From Galeruca laticollis (taxonomy: Eukaryota; Arthropoda; Insecta; Coleoptera; Chrysomelidae), in assembly GCA_963921935.1 (NCBI GenBank), contig OY998177.1, positions 4,305,754-4,369,753 of the forward strand: a stretch of DNA of 64,000 nucleotides, in the 5' to 3' direction. The notes under the pieces are model-generated. The model searched no databases and was not told the DNA's origin. It saw nothing but the letters and a program-made list of their open reading frames with translations. The number at the start of each line of letters is the position of its first letter. Position 1 is the stretch's first letter. Made by a program: the position numbers and the translations under genes. Of this stretch, positions 11,431 through 23,133 are shown piece after piece.

Positions 11431-12836
11431 TTGAAAAGAGTCCTTAAAAACCATGGTGGTTCCGAGATGAGGGGGCAACTAGTTATCCCGAGAACAAGAG
11501 TAGCTGAGGTACTAAAGAAGTTACACGACAGTCCATCGGGTTGTCATCTGGGAGTGAAGAAAACCCTTCAGCGAGTCCGTGAAAGGTTTTATTATTGGAT
11601 GAACAGATATGACGATGTGAAGGACTGATGTAAGAAATGTACGACTTGTGCAACGAGTAATGGACCACATCGCAAGAGAAAGGCACCTATGAAACAGTAT
11701 AATGTTGGAAGCCCTTTCGAAAGAATGACTTTAGATATCGGTGGACCATTTCCGACTACAGAAAATGGTGGTAAATACATCCTGGTTGTAATTTATTATT
11801 TCACAAAGTAGGTGGAAACTTACGCTATCCCAAACCAAGAGGCCACAACTGTCGCGGATATATTGGTGAAAGAATGTATCAGCCGACATGGAGTGCCCTT
11901 GAAAGTCCACAGTGACCAGGGAAGAAATTTCGAAAGCCATGTATTCTAGGAGATTTGTGACAAGCTGGGAATGAAGAAGACCAGGACAACATCATTACAT
12001 CCACAGTCAGATGGAATGGTCGAGAGAATGAACAGGACTATTGGAAAATACCTGTCCAAAGTGGTTTCCAGCCATCAGAGAGATTGGGACCAATATCTTT
12101 CCCTACTCGCATTGGCTTATCGATCTGCCGTCAATGAGTCCACGGGTGAAACACCCGCGAAAATCCTGTTAAAATGTGAAATGCGGCTTCCTTGTGACCT
12201 GGAATTTGGCTGTCGGCCTGAGGAAGATCTAGCAGGAGAAGACTACGTGATCCAATTGAGAAGAAGACTGGACGATATTCATGAACTAGTTCGAACAAAT
12301 CTTCAAGCTGCCAGCGACATAATGAAAAGTCGACACGACACGCAAGCCACAATAGACGGTTTTAAAGAAGGGGACAAAGTATGGTTACACAACCTGACGA
12401 GGAGAAAAGGATTTTATCCAAAATTACCAAAATCCTGGGAAGGTCCATACTGAATCAAGAAAAAGATCAATGATGTTATTTATGGCATAAGCAAGATACC
12501 CAACGGAAAACCAAATATAGATCACCAAAACTGACTAGCACAATTCGAAGGAGATCATGACCTAGAGAAAGGAGTAAACCATATTCGAGATGTGTTTGAC
12601 CCTACCTTGGATGAATTTATCGGCGCGTATGGAGGTACCTGGAAAGCTAGATATGATGTCACTACAGCACAACCACAAGATTTGTTCACTCTCCCGGAAG
12701 ATTATTCACTGGCATACAACATCCCCGCCCGTATCAAGAACGCACGAGGGTTGGCATTCGTCTTTCGAAAGGAATTCGGGCAATTAGAAAAAGTTGAGGA
12801 CCAGATTCCAGCCCCTGACACTGAAACTGAAACATA
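11431..12836 (+). pseudogene. Ty3/gypsy integrase remnant
   Basis: An H2C2 zinc-binding region (HDSPSGCHLG, then CKKCTTC after a stop near 11626) precedes the catalytic core: TLDIGGPF (D), HSDQGRNF (D), and PQSDGMVERMNR (E) near 12000-12025. The C-terminal part has WEGPY near 12437-12451. In-frame stops occur near 11626, 11809, 11947, 12451 and 12532. The order matches the 3' part of gypsy pol; everything upstream of the integrase is deleted. Integrase inserts the cDNA copy into host DNA. Confidence 0.85.
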
Positions 12837-12856
12837 ATTCGCGGTAACTCTTCTAC

Positions 12857-13246
12857 GTGGTAACTAAAAATGAATTTCAAGATCGATCTACCTACCGCGA
12901 TGTGTGGGAAGCACTTCGAAACCTCCAAGACTATGTGTTAGAATCCAGCGTGAAGAAACTGGCTATGCCTAAGATAGCGAGTAACCAGTTGGATTGGCGA
13001 GTCATCAGGAACATGGTAGAGGTAGAGGTTATCTTCCAAGATACCGGTGTCCAGATATTAATTTGCAGCTACAACCCCCGTTGTCAGTATCCGAGGAAGA
13101 CGGTGCCCAGCTATTTCCAAAAGATCGGAAAGTGTAGAAATGGGACCAATTGCCGATTCAAACATCCAGTCTCGGCTACACAAAAGTTCCAGGAGGAACT
13201 TCCATCTGAGGAGGGAGTTATATTACGAAATAGCATACTAGTATAG
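12857..13246 (+). CDS. extra 3' ORF with degenerate CCCH zinc finger
   Basis: A 129-codon open frame sits between the integrase and the 3' LTR. Near its C-terminus it has VPSYFQKIGKCRNGTNCRFK then H, which fits a C-x8-C-x5-C-x3-H zinc finger whose first cysteine is serine here (AGC for a likely TGC). The N-terminal two thirds are not recognised. It occupies the env position but has no signal peptide or membrane segment. CCCH fingers usually bind RNA. Whether this ORF belongs to the element family or was captured cannot be decided from one copy. Confidence 0.5.
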   Translation: MVTKNEFQDRSTYRDVWEALRNLQDYVLESSVKKLAMPKIASNQLDWRVIRNMVEVEVIFQDTGVQILICSYNPRCQYPRKTVPSYFQKIGKCRNGTNCRFKHPVSATQKFQEELPSEEGVILRNSILV

Positions 13247-13343
13247 TCCCTGAATCCGACTCTGTCTAAGCCATGTAAGAAAGTTAAAATTATGGCGGAT
13301 GCGCAGGGATTTCTTAGAACTGTTTACAATTGTGATTATCTTA

Positions 13344-13669
13344 TGTAGACATTGTTTCTGTACCAGTCTTATCTAGAAAATGCCAGAAAGCCAATTGTTT
13401 TTGTGTAAGCCGTAATCTAGAATTATCTAGTAAAAGAGGCACTAATATATAAAGGACCGGCCAGGGGGAGTTAGTTTAGTTTATAATTTGACACCGTGAG
13501 ATGAACAGTGAATAAGTGAATATAAGTTAGTTTAAGTGCATATACTGTGATAATATAAATTAGTGAATAGTGTAGTGAATAAATAAATTAAGTTAGTAGA
13601 TATAACGTGTGTGTATGAAACCATCCCACCCGTAATAAAAACGTTTTAATCAATAAGAAAAACATTACA
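13344..13669 (+). repeat. 3' LTR
   Basis: The complete LTR copy. It contains a TATA-like ATATATAAAGGA near 13446 within a GC-richer promoter-like patch, then a GTGAATAAATAAAT-type A-rich part, and ends ACATTACA at 13669. It supplies the reference that shows the deletion and the transposon insertion in the 5' LTR. Confidence 0.8.
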
Positions 13670-14904
13670 GTATATTCTTTGTGAGTACGTAAGTACACAG
13701 TCGATTCAGCAACTCCTAAAGAGTGAAATTTGTACAGGTTAATATCAGACAAAACTGGCATTTTCAATAACTCACCCAACGTTTTACAATTTTCAACACA
13801 ATGGCTGTCATTTTATCTCTCGTTGATCATCTTTGATTTGTTCACACATATTTACAATGTTTTGTTTCTCTGTAGATAATAAGAGGCCTCAACTTACCAG
13901 AAATCTTTCTTTTTGGGGGCGAATAAGGAAGTCTACTAGTACTTAGAATAATATCTGAGTTCATTTTCAAATTAGTCCCGACAAGAACTGTTTTCATATT
14001 CTAATATAACAATAACAAGAAATCACGAACGCAAGAAACCGGATGTGACCTGACTAATCAGGGATATACAGAATTGCAACAAAATTAAATTGAAATCACT
14101 ACTCTTAGTTCAAAAACAGAGTCATTGACGTAGGGTACATTGTTAGTCTTCGAGGATTTTCTATTATTTAGGACTGGAGAAATGCACAAAAATAAATAAA
14201 AATGCGTATTTTGATGCAATTGATTTGCGAAGAATTTGCAAAAGAATTTTCGAAAAATATAAGTAACATTATTAATATAGTAATAATTTATAATTCTCAT
14301 TTTATATTTGTGTGACGTTGGATATAATAACATTTAAACAAAACAATATTTAGTTCTTAAATATATACCTACTTTATTTGCTATTACCTTACATTACATA
14401 ATATTTGAGCACTAGCATACATAAGTACCTTGTATAGTTACAAATACATATCCTATTTATTCAAATTGTAAAAGGCATTGATAACCAGGTATTTTTCAAA
14501 GAAAGTTTTGTCTTTGATCCGTATTCATATGTTTATAGATCGGAATGCTTTGTTCTACGGATGTAATAGGGGCACATTTCAAACGGGGATAAAAATATTT
14601 TAATTGATTCCCGTTATTTATTCAAAATCTCTTGACAATAATCTCGAAACTTTTTATAACAGTAATTAATCGATTTATCACTTACAATATAAAAGATATA
14701 ATATTTTTATACAGACTATTGTGTCTACTCTAGAACTACAGGAAATGAAAATATAATAACACTTTTAAATATCATCTTTTCTTAAGGAAAAATATAAATA
14801 AAGAAAAAGAATTACTTGATGTATAAGAAAAAAATTATATGAAATACTGACATTATTTCAACACCACCTACTCATTCCCAAGTTTTGGCCTCTCACTCCT
14901 GGGA

Positions 14905-14908
<4 letters not shown>
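13670..14908. other. unassigned; a mariner-type end near 14.9 kb
   Basis: Mostly featureless AT-rich DNA. The last bases before the TA tract read CTGGGATACCCTATATA, which resembles the TIR ends (GGGACACCCTGTA) of mariner-like elements at 32.28 and 62.18 kb. An eroded mariner-type end may therefore abut the microsatellite. Confidence 0.4.
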
Positions 14909-14910
<2 letters not shown>

Positions 14911-14988
<78 letters not shown>

Positions 14989-14996
14989 ATATATAA
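14911..14996. repeat. (TA)n microsatellite
   Basis: About 43 TA units with one TTA interruption. It abuts the left side of the large palindrome. Confidence 0.95.
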
Positions 14997-15030
14997 TTTG
15001 AAAAAAGATATTTGCCAACTTATTTGTAAG

Positions 15031-15583
15031 GGATATTTTTGTGGGGATGTGGCAATAAGACTCCAAAGTAAATTCTTTTAGATATTTATTCCCGAGCTTT
15101 CGAATGATTTTCATTCATTATCAAGGGCTATAAATAATTGGTCAATGTTATCATTAATAATAATTAAATGAAATAATGAATACTTACATAAAATCTATAG
15201 CGAATTTTGGAATAGTTGTAAATTTTTATAATAAACTCTTTTAAACATAATTCAATGAAAAACTCAAAAAACAATATGACAATAAACAAAAAAAAAAAAT
15301 TGTAGTAGTTCATGATCAAATATTTTGTTTATTGTCATATTGTTTTTTGAGTTTTTCATTGAATTATGTTTAAAAGAGTTTATTATAAAAATTCACAACT
15401 ATTCCAAAATTCGCTATAGATTTTATGTAAGTATTCATTATTTCATTTAATTATTATTAATGATAACATTGACCAATTATTTATAGCCCTTGATAATGAA
15501 TGAAAATCATTCGAAAGCTCGGGAATAAATATCTAAAAGAATTTACTCTGGAGTCTTATTGCCACATCCTCACAAAAATATCC
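15031..15583. repeat. large palindrome, Penelope-type terminal repeat
   Basis: The left arm (15031-15288) and right arm (15326-15583) are reverse complements over about 255 bp, with only about three mismatches noticed. The spacer of about 37 bp is A-rich. Both arms contain TTGATAATGAATG, AAAA and CATTCGAAAGCTCGGG, a hammerhead-like arrangement also seen near other PLE pieces in this window. (TA)n lies outside both arms. It is best read as inverted terminal sequence of a PLE without coding region. Frames at both ends with shared protein starts are mirror images. Confidence 0.75.

Positions 15584-15584
<1 letters not shown>

Positions 15585-15650
<66 letters not shown>
15585..15650. repeat. (TA)n microsatellite
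   Basis: About 32 TA units directly against the right arm of the palindrome. Confidence 0.95.
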
Positions 15651-15653
<3 letters not shown>

Positions 15654-17217
15654 CAGTTCTATTATTCCAAATTTTTAAAGAATTTAATTTATGCAATACT
15701 TCCGGAAAACCCTATATTGTCTATAAAATCAATATGGTTGAAAAACCCTGTTTTTGTAAGATTTGGCAGATCATTTAATTTCTGATGACATTTATTTGTC
15801 ACAATTGAACAATGATTCAAGATTAAAGAAATTAGAAGTCATTACAAGGTGTTTAGTGATAATAAAAGTATTCCAAATCTTTGATATAAAAAAATAACAA
15901 ATTTGGTTTTTTTTCAAAAAAAAGGAAAGTTTGTAACCACAGTAGAATGTGATTATTTATTTCAAATAAAATCAGGAGTTGAATTTGAGAATCCGAACAG
16001 GGAACATCTCCTGTGAGATCTCTCCAAAAATTATGTAAATTTAGTATTTGAACGTTGTAATCAATTAATATAAGGTATTATTCGGAAAATAAAAAATTAA
16101 ATTCGGTGCGTGCATTTTCGAAAATTAGTGCTACAGTTGAACGAGCTTGGCAGTTTCTTCTCTACATCCAGATTTCTGGTGAGTTCGCTTGAGAATTATC
16201 CTTACATCATTGAATATCAGGCTTTGATATAAAATTAAATTAAAAGTAGATGCATATAAATAATGAGATTATAAATTGAATTCAATTAATCACGAAAAAT
16301 AAGTATGCTTATCGACCAATTTAATTTTGGAAGAAATTAGCAGAAAATATCGTGTATTTGATATTTACCAAGGAACAGAGTGACAATTCAAAATTCGAAA
16401 TTTTTTGAAAAGAAACTAGAAACTTTTTTAAACTAGTTTAGGAGGTTATTTAGTTTTTAGGTTGTTTTAATGTTAATTTAGTCGTTTAAATTACGATAAC
16501 ATTATTTGTTCTGAGAAGAAAGTTAAATTTGGTATTTTCTTATTTGAGTAAATTCACATAATTGTTAAAACGTATTATTATTATTATTATTTAAATTACG
16601 ATAACATTATTTGTTCTGGAAATAAAGTTTAATTTGATATTTGCTTATTTGAGAGAACTCACATAATTGTTAAAACGTATTTTGATTCGAAATTATATAG
16701 ATCATATAGGAATAGGTATTTTATTTGAACATTGAAACTTAGTGAATCATTGGTGACATTCATTGATAATAAGTGTCAGAAATCAATTGAATGATATTTC
16801 CAATCTTAAATACACATTCACAGTAGAGAATATTGAACCAAATTAATCTTATAAATATTTAAATCTGAAAATAATTCAAAATTTATTACAAACTGTTATA
16901 TTAGAGCATACTGAACCCATCTGAGAATAGAGTCAAGTAATTAAAGATAAAATAAACTCATCTTTCAATATTGTAAACAATTTTCGTTATTCTGCTAGCT
17001 GGAAAATTTTGACAACAACTGTCAACTTTGAAATATATATCATACGGTGCTTAAGCTGTGTGTACAATATTGTCGCTGCAATCAGGGATTGTACAATTTC
17101 GTTTTTTTAATCGTGGACAAATAAAAAAGTTATTGGTAATATTCAATAAATTAGGGTATAGTAAATTGTACCAAATTGTCACAACGCGGGCAATTACAAT
17201 TATAGGATTGAATATAA

Positions 17218-17220
<3 letters not shown>
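15651..17220. other. unassigned; contains a 100 bp tandem duplication
   Basis: Two copies of a roughly 95 bp unit lie at 16486-16578 and 16590-16682, both with AAATTACGATAACATTATTT and CACATAATTGTTAAAACGTA, separated by a short ATT repeat. Nothing else is recognised. Confidence 0.55.
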
Positions 17221-17221
<1 letters not shown>

Positions 17222-17254
<33 letters not shown>

Positions 17255-17293
17255 CTATATATATTATATAATATATATATATACTATATATAT

Positions 17294-17346
<53 letters not shown>
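17222..17346. repeat. (TA)n microsatellite with ACT/ATT interruptions
   Basis: TA units with several interruptions at 17250-17295, then an uninterrupted run to 17346. It directly precedes the PLE-related repeat. Confidence 0.95.
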
Positions 17347-17353
<7 letters not shown>

Positions 17354-17690
17354 CGAATAGTGCGTGACATATGAACAATGAACAACGAATAGATTAGTGG
17401 GTATTGCACGCAAATAGAAGAAGGGGCCACTGAAAAGAGTGGTAACCGCAGACATGCATGTTTCTGGCTCATTAGCTGCCATCGGTACGGTACAACCAAC
17501 AAAAGATGTGAAACATGGGAGCAAAGGTGTTGAATGAAACATGACAAAATTTAACAGAATTCAGCAGGATAGTCAAACACAACATTTGTGTCAGTAATAT
17601 TAGAAGATCTCGAATATTCGAGACAACATCCAACATAGACACGGATGTTTCAGACGGGAGTGTTATATGCACCTCCGTGTAACAAAGATG
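17347..17690 (-). repeat. PLE-associated repeat, copy 1 (degenerate hammerhead)
   Basis: Homologous over about 300 bp to 62220-62510: shared blocks include GTGGTAACCG, GACATGCATGTTTCTGGCTC and GGGAGCAAAG. On the minus strand it has GAGCCAGAAACATGCATGTC, the 3' half of a hammerhead core, but the CTGATGA box is changed to CCGATGG. It starts at a (TA)n tract, as its relatives do. No protein is credible here. Confidence 0.65.
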
Positions 17691-18550
17691 GGTTAAATTA
17701 TGTATGGACTATCCTAATTACTCTGGTTAGGAAATATTAAAGTAAAAATGACTGAAACTTCCATTTAATATTGAAACATTGTAATTTATTGTTAATTGAA
17801 GAGGTTAAATAAGATAGGAAATATTTTTATTGAACACAAAGTATGTGACACCAGAAGGCAGCAGTACTAAACAGTGGTCAAGTATTTCACTATAAACAGT
17901 AATATAGGGTGGAAAAAGCGTTTCTAATAAGAAAAACTAAAATTCGAAATTCAATACCAAGAACTATCAAACTCAAATTTATTTTTAAAATTTCGGACTT
18001 AATAACAATTTTTGGGAAAAAGGACATACTTTGGCTAATATAGTAGATCGTAATCATTAATTTTAATATGTTTAAAATTATTTTTTAGAAAAATTCATAT
18101 TTTTTTATATAATAAGTGAGGTTATGTTAATCAAATTTGTCTTGGCAGTCGGTATTTGAACGTGGTAGTCGGAGCTGTGTTTCATTTTTGCTCCACAGTC
18201 ATTTGTTTCCGTGAGGTGGCTTGCCAAAGGTGACTATCATAAAAAAAATGAATACCTGTTGAGAAGTGACAAAAAGGAAAGTTTATAGTTGATGTAGGAA
18301 GTAACTAATTTCAATATTATATAACATAAATCGTTATCAGAAGCCTATATGGAAGAGTATAATTATTCTTTCAATAATGCATTTTCGTTTGTTACCTGTT
18401 ATCCGGAAGAATAGTTCCTAGCAGATGAATTCACACACCCACTGTGAATTTCCTAACGCCGTAGTGGTTTGCATTTCAATTACTAATGGATAACTAAAAT
18501 AAAAACAAATAAATATATTATTTCTTGGTAAGTTCATCCATAATCTAGTT
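17691..18550. other. unassigned AT-rich sequence
   Basis: I see no gene, structured RNA or repeat with a partner in the window. Confidence 0.45.
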
Positions 18551-18554
18551 ACCC

Positions 18555-19330
18555 TAAATTCAATCGAGTTGAAAATGATCTAATATTAATTAAGAATTGG
18601 TTTGATCATAAATTACTAACTCTAAATTTTAATAAAACATATTATTTGCCATTTCTTAATTCCAATACCGATTATGACCATTCAAACCTCTAAAAAAACA
18701 AAATGGCGAAAATGTTAACATAAGAAAGGCTTCACATATTAAATATTTGGTGTTTTTATAGATAAAAATATAAAATGGGACAATTATATTAAGTTTACTA
18801 TAAACAAACTACATATTATGCTTAATAAATTCAAATGTTTAAAAAATATGTATCATGTCAATACTTCCGGACATTGTACTACGGTCTAGTGAAGAGTCAT
18901 TTCAGCTATGTGGATGGTGATGTGCCTCAAAAATATTTATTGATACCCTAGAGACTATACAGAGAAGATTTATTTAGGTTATTATGTTTAATTCCAGCAT
19001 GTACCCTAGTGAATAGCAGAATCTTTGACGTAAAGCATTTATATTTTCTGTGGGCATCTGTAAAATATCATACTATGAAAAATAAATTAACTTTCCTGCA
19101 CATACATTTGAATCCAGAGATAAACACTTATATATAGTTCATATTTTGACAAAATCTTCATGTCAAGGTACATTTGATTTTTTAGAGCCCAAAATCTATT
19201 AATCAGGGCCCAGAACATAATATAGAAGTCATTTAAAATATTGCAACTGTTAAAAAGAAACTAAAATTCTTCCTATTAACACAACCAAGAAAGTTTTGTG
19301 AAATTATTATTATCGGTTAAATTCAAACTC
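18555..19330 (+). pseudogene. LINE reverse transcriptase C-terminal remnant
   Basis: Pieces in shifting frames read WFDHKLLTLNFNKT near 18600, then IKYLGVFIDKNIKWD near 18740-18780, the post-palm thumb motif of Jockey/CR1-like reverse transcriptases. Further pieces are LFRLLCLIPAC near 18970 and a tail near 19190. Many frameshifts and stops make this an old relic. The catalytic YxDD region is not present. Confidence 0.65.
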
Positions 19331-20977
19331 AGATATAAATTTTAACTACAATTAAACGTATTAATTTGCAATATCTCTTCATTCTCTCCAATGTCTATTC
19401 ACTTCATATATTTGATGTATAATTATATTGAATTTACCGAAACCTGTATTGGGGTAAATTTATTCATATCTGACATGAACGATTTGTAGTTCTCATAATT
19501 AAGAAATTGGCTTTTATACCTTGTTCAGGATACAAAAGAATACATTATTATTAGTATTTGTATGCTTCTTGATTTTCGGTTTAATACTGATTGTAGAATT
19601 CATTTTTATAGAAGAAATTGATAACATATTGGAATACCTTGTTTACATTTGACATAACAAAATTACTACTGACATTTGTATTGTAACGTAAACTGACGCT
19701 GAATTGCGCTGTTGTCAAGTATATTTAAGCACAAGAACGATGCCATTCATATGATTTTAGGAACGGTGTTCGCGGATATCATTTTTAGGAATTATTGACA
19801 AATAGAGCATTCACAGGCTTGCGTATATGTGACGTTGGGAACGATGTCAAGAATAGTGCCCCGTTTCGAGATTCAGGGCAGATGAAACTGGATCATCGAT
19901 GACCAGATGTGCAAGAAGTGAATCAATGGTGGCGACAGTGATTTTGTTACCGGAATATCGAAACCACACAAGCCAAACGTTCAACTTTAGAAATATTTTT
20001 ACAAAAGCTGGAACTTTCATTTTTTAGAACTGAATATCTTTTTAATACTTGAAAAATTATCAATGATGCTGCAAATGGAAGATCATATATAAATTGTATG
20101 GCAAATATATACATAATTTGCTCGTAGATGATTTCCTCTTAAAGTAAATAAAAGAAATAGAATTACGGGTTGAGGAAAAGGAAGAAATTTTCTGTATAAG
20201 AGTGACTGCCGTCCAGCGCATTATGACAAAAGTAGAAAGAAAGAGGGCATAGTCGATATGTGACATGGTGCGAGTGACGAGCGGGCACTCTTGATATTTA
20301 ATGATTCGAGTGAATTTAAAAGCCATTTTGTAATTCAATCATCATTTTTACAATCAACTTATTCATCAAAATAAGTGTTTATGATGATCAATAAATGTGT
20401 CATTGATTAGGAAATGAAAAACTCATGCTTGTGATATGCACGTTGGTATAGAGCAAAAGCTATTTACTCAAAATATATGAAGCACTCATTTAACAGTAAA
20501 TCAAACATATTGCTCTACTCAGACTCTCGAAGCATTTGATGTACGTGACGTGTAAAGATGTCCTTATATTCCGGCGGTATATGATTCTATACCATTCCGT
20601 GCTCGTATCGTATTCTATGGAATCTCTTCAAATTAAGGACCGGATCCCATTACAAGCCGCTAAATAGTATTTTTTGAACATATGTGATTCTAAATATATA
20701 TGCAATTGAAAATAAACATGTTGTGTTTTTGATAGAATTATAGAGAAACAGAAAACACTAGTATTTTGATAATATTAGAATTATAATTATAATAAACAAT
20801 TGAAGATTGCTCTATATGCCATAAGAGACTAATGAAATTTGAAATTTCATATTGAATCAAACTTTTAGTGGAATTAATAACTCTTGCTGTATGAATGTTG
20901 CGACAATTCGTCACTTGGCTACCTTTTATCTCAAGAAAGAAAGTGTATAACCTCAAATTGATAGCAATAGTTATTTG
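19331..20977. other. unassigned AT-rich sequence
   Basis: No coding similarity is recognised. A GC-richer patch at about 19740-19930 has no partner elsewhere in the window. Confidence 0.45.
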
Positions 20978-21092
20978 GATCACTAGTCCAGAAATTCATA
21001 TTTTGCGAGTGTGAGTTGTATTGCGTAGCCGACGCGTGAGCCGAGGCGGAGCAATATGAGCACTCGCCAAATATTTTCTGGACGTGTAATCC
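20978..21092. repeat. MITE-like imperfect hairpin
   Basis: Two arms of about 45 bp. The left holds GTCCAGAAATTCATATTTTG and the right, inverted, holds GTCCAGAAAATATTTGGCG; both continue into GCGAGTG and TATTGC. The roughly 25 bp GC-rich centre reads GTAGCCGACGCGTGAGCCGA. The outermost bases are GGAT/ATCC. It could be a small nonautonomous element or a foldable RNA. No target duplication is clear. Confidence 0.55.
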
Positions 21093-21189
21093 ACAAAAAC
21101 TTTCATGCCATCGAATTTAATAATTTCAAAAAGTAAAAAATCAACGAAATATTTAGCAAATTATAGAATGTAAATACTTCACTATAGGA

Positions 21190-22225
21190 TAGACGGAGTC
21201 ATCGTCTTGCTACGTTACAAAATCACCATTGGGGAGCACTCCTTCGATATAATATGTCTAAAAGAAACCAATCTTAAGCTTCAAAATATCTATAATTCAA
21301 AGCTGTACTACTGTTTTCAAAGAAACCGAATAAGCAATAACAATTTAACTTCCGATGGAGTAGCTACTTTAGTCAATATGGCATTGGCGGCAAAAGCATT
21401 TCCTGTCACTCGCAACTTAGAGACTGCTATTGTCGAACTCACCTAGATCATATTTCGTATGCAATTTTTATTCACCTTCAAGTTATCCAGTTTCCTATAA
21501 TGACTTAAAATTTCTACTTAAGCAAATTCCATCTCCACGGATAATTATTTATGGGCGACAATAATGAACATTACATAATCTGAGACATATTGACACAAGA
21601 GGCAAAATTTTGGAAAAATAATTCGGGATCTCCAACTAAGTTTTCTTAATGATGGAACCCCAACTAGATTCAAGAAAAACACCGGGAACTTATCTGTAAT
21701 CGATCTAAGCTTTTGTGATCCTTCGTTAATACCACGCCTATTCTGGAAAGACCTGCATTTTACCTATGGTAGTGACCACATCCTCATAATAATTAAACGC
21801 TTTCACTCATCATTCTTCTTATCTTTTTCTGCTTGAATGAAAAATCGACTCTGCTAACTGGTCTGATTTTTTGGAACAAATCCAAGTCGCTATGTCAAAC
21901 TACAAACTATCCGAAAATATCGATGAATCATCAAATTTTAATAATATCATTTTGAGCACTGCTCAACTAATGATAGGCAAAACAAAAAGGACAAAAAAGA
22001 ATCACGTTCCTGTATCTTGGTGGAATCTAGAATGTGAAGCATCAAATCGAGCAAGCAAAACACTTGTGAATAAATGTAAAAGACACAATACAGTTGAAAA
22101 TAAGATATATTTCAAAAAACATAAAGTCAAGGCTCACCGTATGCATCAAAACATTCTGCCAGCCATTCTAGCCATAGTCCGAAAATCTGACCAATCAAAT
22201 TCGATGTGGCTATTTTGAGTGGCAC
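21190..22225 (+). pseudogene. LINE endonuclease (ORF2 5' part) remnant
   Basis: An APE-type endonuclease is recognisable: FDIICLKETNL near 21247, GVATLVNMAL near 21356-21386, NDGTPTRFKKNTG near 21650, VIDLSFCDPSL near 21698 and YGSDHILI near 21768. The linker then reads VSWWNLECEASNRA near 22010. The motif order fits I/Jockey-group LINEs. Frameshifts and stops are frequent. It is not the 5' half of the 18.6 kb relic, because the order on the strand is wrong. Confidence 0.75.
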
Positions 22226-22839
22226 AATGTTACTATATGCGCTAGATCAGGGGTCAGAAGGTCGAGACGATCTGTTGGACTTGTCCATTAGAGGTGATGG
22301 TGTAATGCAGGTAAATCCTATACATAATCAAACACAATACGATATTGCTGTATGTAAAAACAATATCTTGACAATTTTCTTTTATCATCTTCACATTCCA
22401 TTCACTAATTCACCTGTTTCTTCACATATTATAGTTTTTAACTCGATTATTAAATAATTATTTATCATAAAGAAACTATGATAATTGTCCAACATTCTTA
22501 AAAAATATATAATTGTCTGAATTCGTTATAAAAACTTGTTTAAAAAATAAAATACACAATGCAAAAAATATTATTCTTTCTAAGGAACACCAACAAGAAG
22601 TATTCAAAAAAATTCTATAAATAGTTTTGAAATTCTGCACAGTATTTTTTTTCAGAAAATTTCTGAGAAACAAGAATAGTTCCAATCAGAGAGTATAATT
22701 ATTCAGAAAACCCACTTGCTCTCATAGTAGTAACTAAAATAATGCAAAGAGCACATAATTTGTCATTCGCCAAAGATCTTGTATTTGTTGACAGTACATC
22801 ATCCTTCAATGCACTAAATCATTGTTTTGTTTAACATTT
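22226..22839. other. unassigned AT-rich sequence
   Basis: No feature is recognised between the LINE relic and the MULE pseudogene. Confidence 0.45.
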
Positions 22840-23133
22840 TTACTGACGCCCTGCCAAATTGGTGCAGTACCTTTGGCACTAATTATAACGTCAGGACAGT
22901 CAGTAAGCAGGATTTCAACTGTTAACAGACTCCAAGCTAAATTCATTTTGCAGGCAAGGTTTTCCGAAAGTTTTTATGACGGGTGATTCGAATTCCGAAA
23001 GATGGGCTTTAAAATCTGTATGGGCCAACTCCAAAACTTTGCTTTGTCAGTTTCATGTATTACAGTTGGTGTGGTGCTGGTTGTGGGAGAAAAAACATGC
23101 GTCGAAAAGAATTGTATCAAAACTTTCATGATA

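Larger units (their letters stand above)
8550..13669 (+). mobile_element. Ty3/gypsy LTR element, internally deleted
   Basis: Two matching LTRs bracket a primer-binding site, a gag start, an integrase-bearing pol remnant and an extra 3' ORF. Most of gag and all of protease, reverse transcriptase and RNase H are missing between about 11340 and 11430. Stops interrupt the integrase. The 5' LTR has lost about 80 bp and later received a 2.2 kb DNA transposon. Without that insertion the element is about 2.9 kb. It cannot move on its own. Confidence 0.85.

Noticed and set aside
18555..22225. One LINE spanning both the 18.6 and 21.2 kb relics
   Set aside because: Both are plus strand, but the reverse transcriptase end precedes the endonuclease, the wrong order for one insertion.
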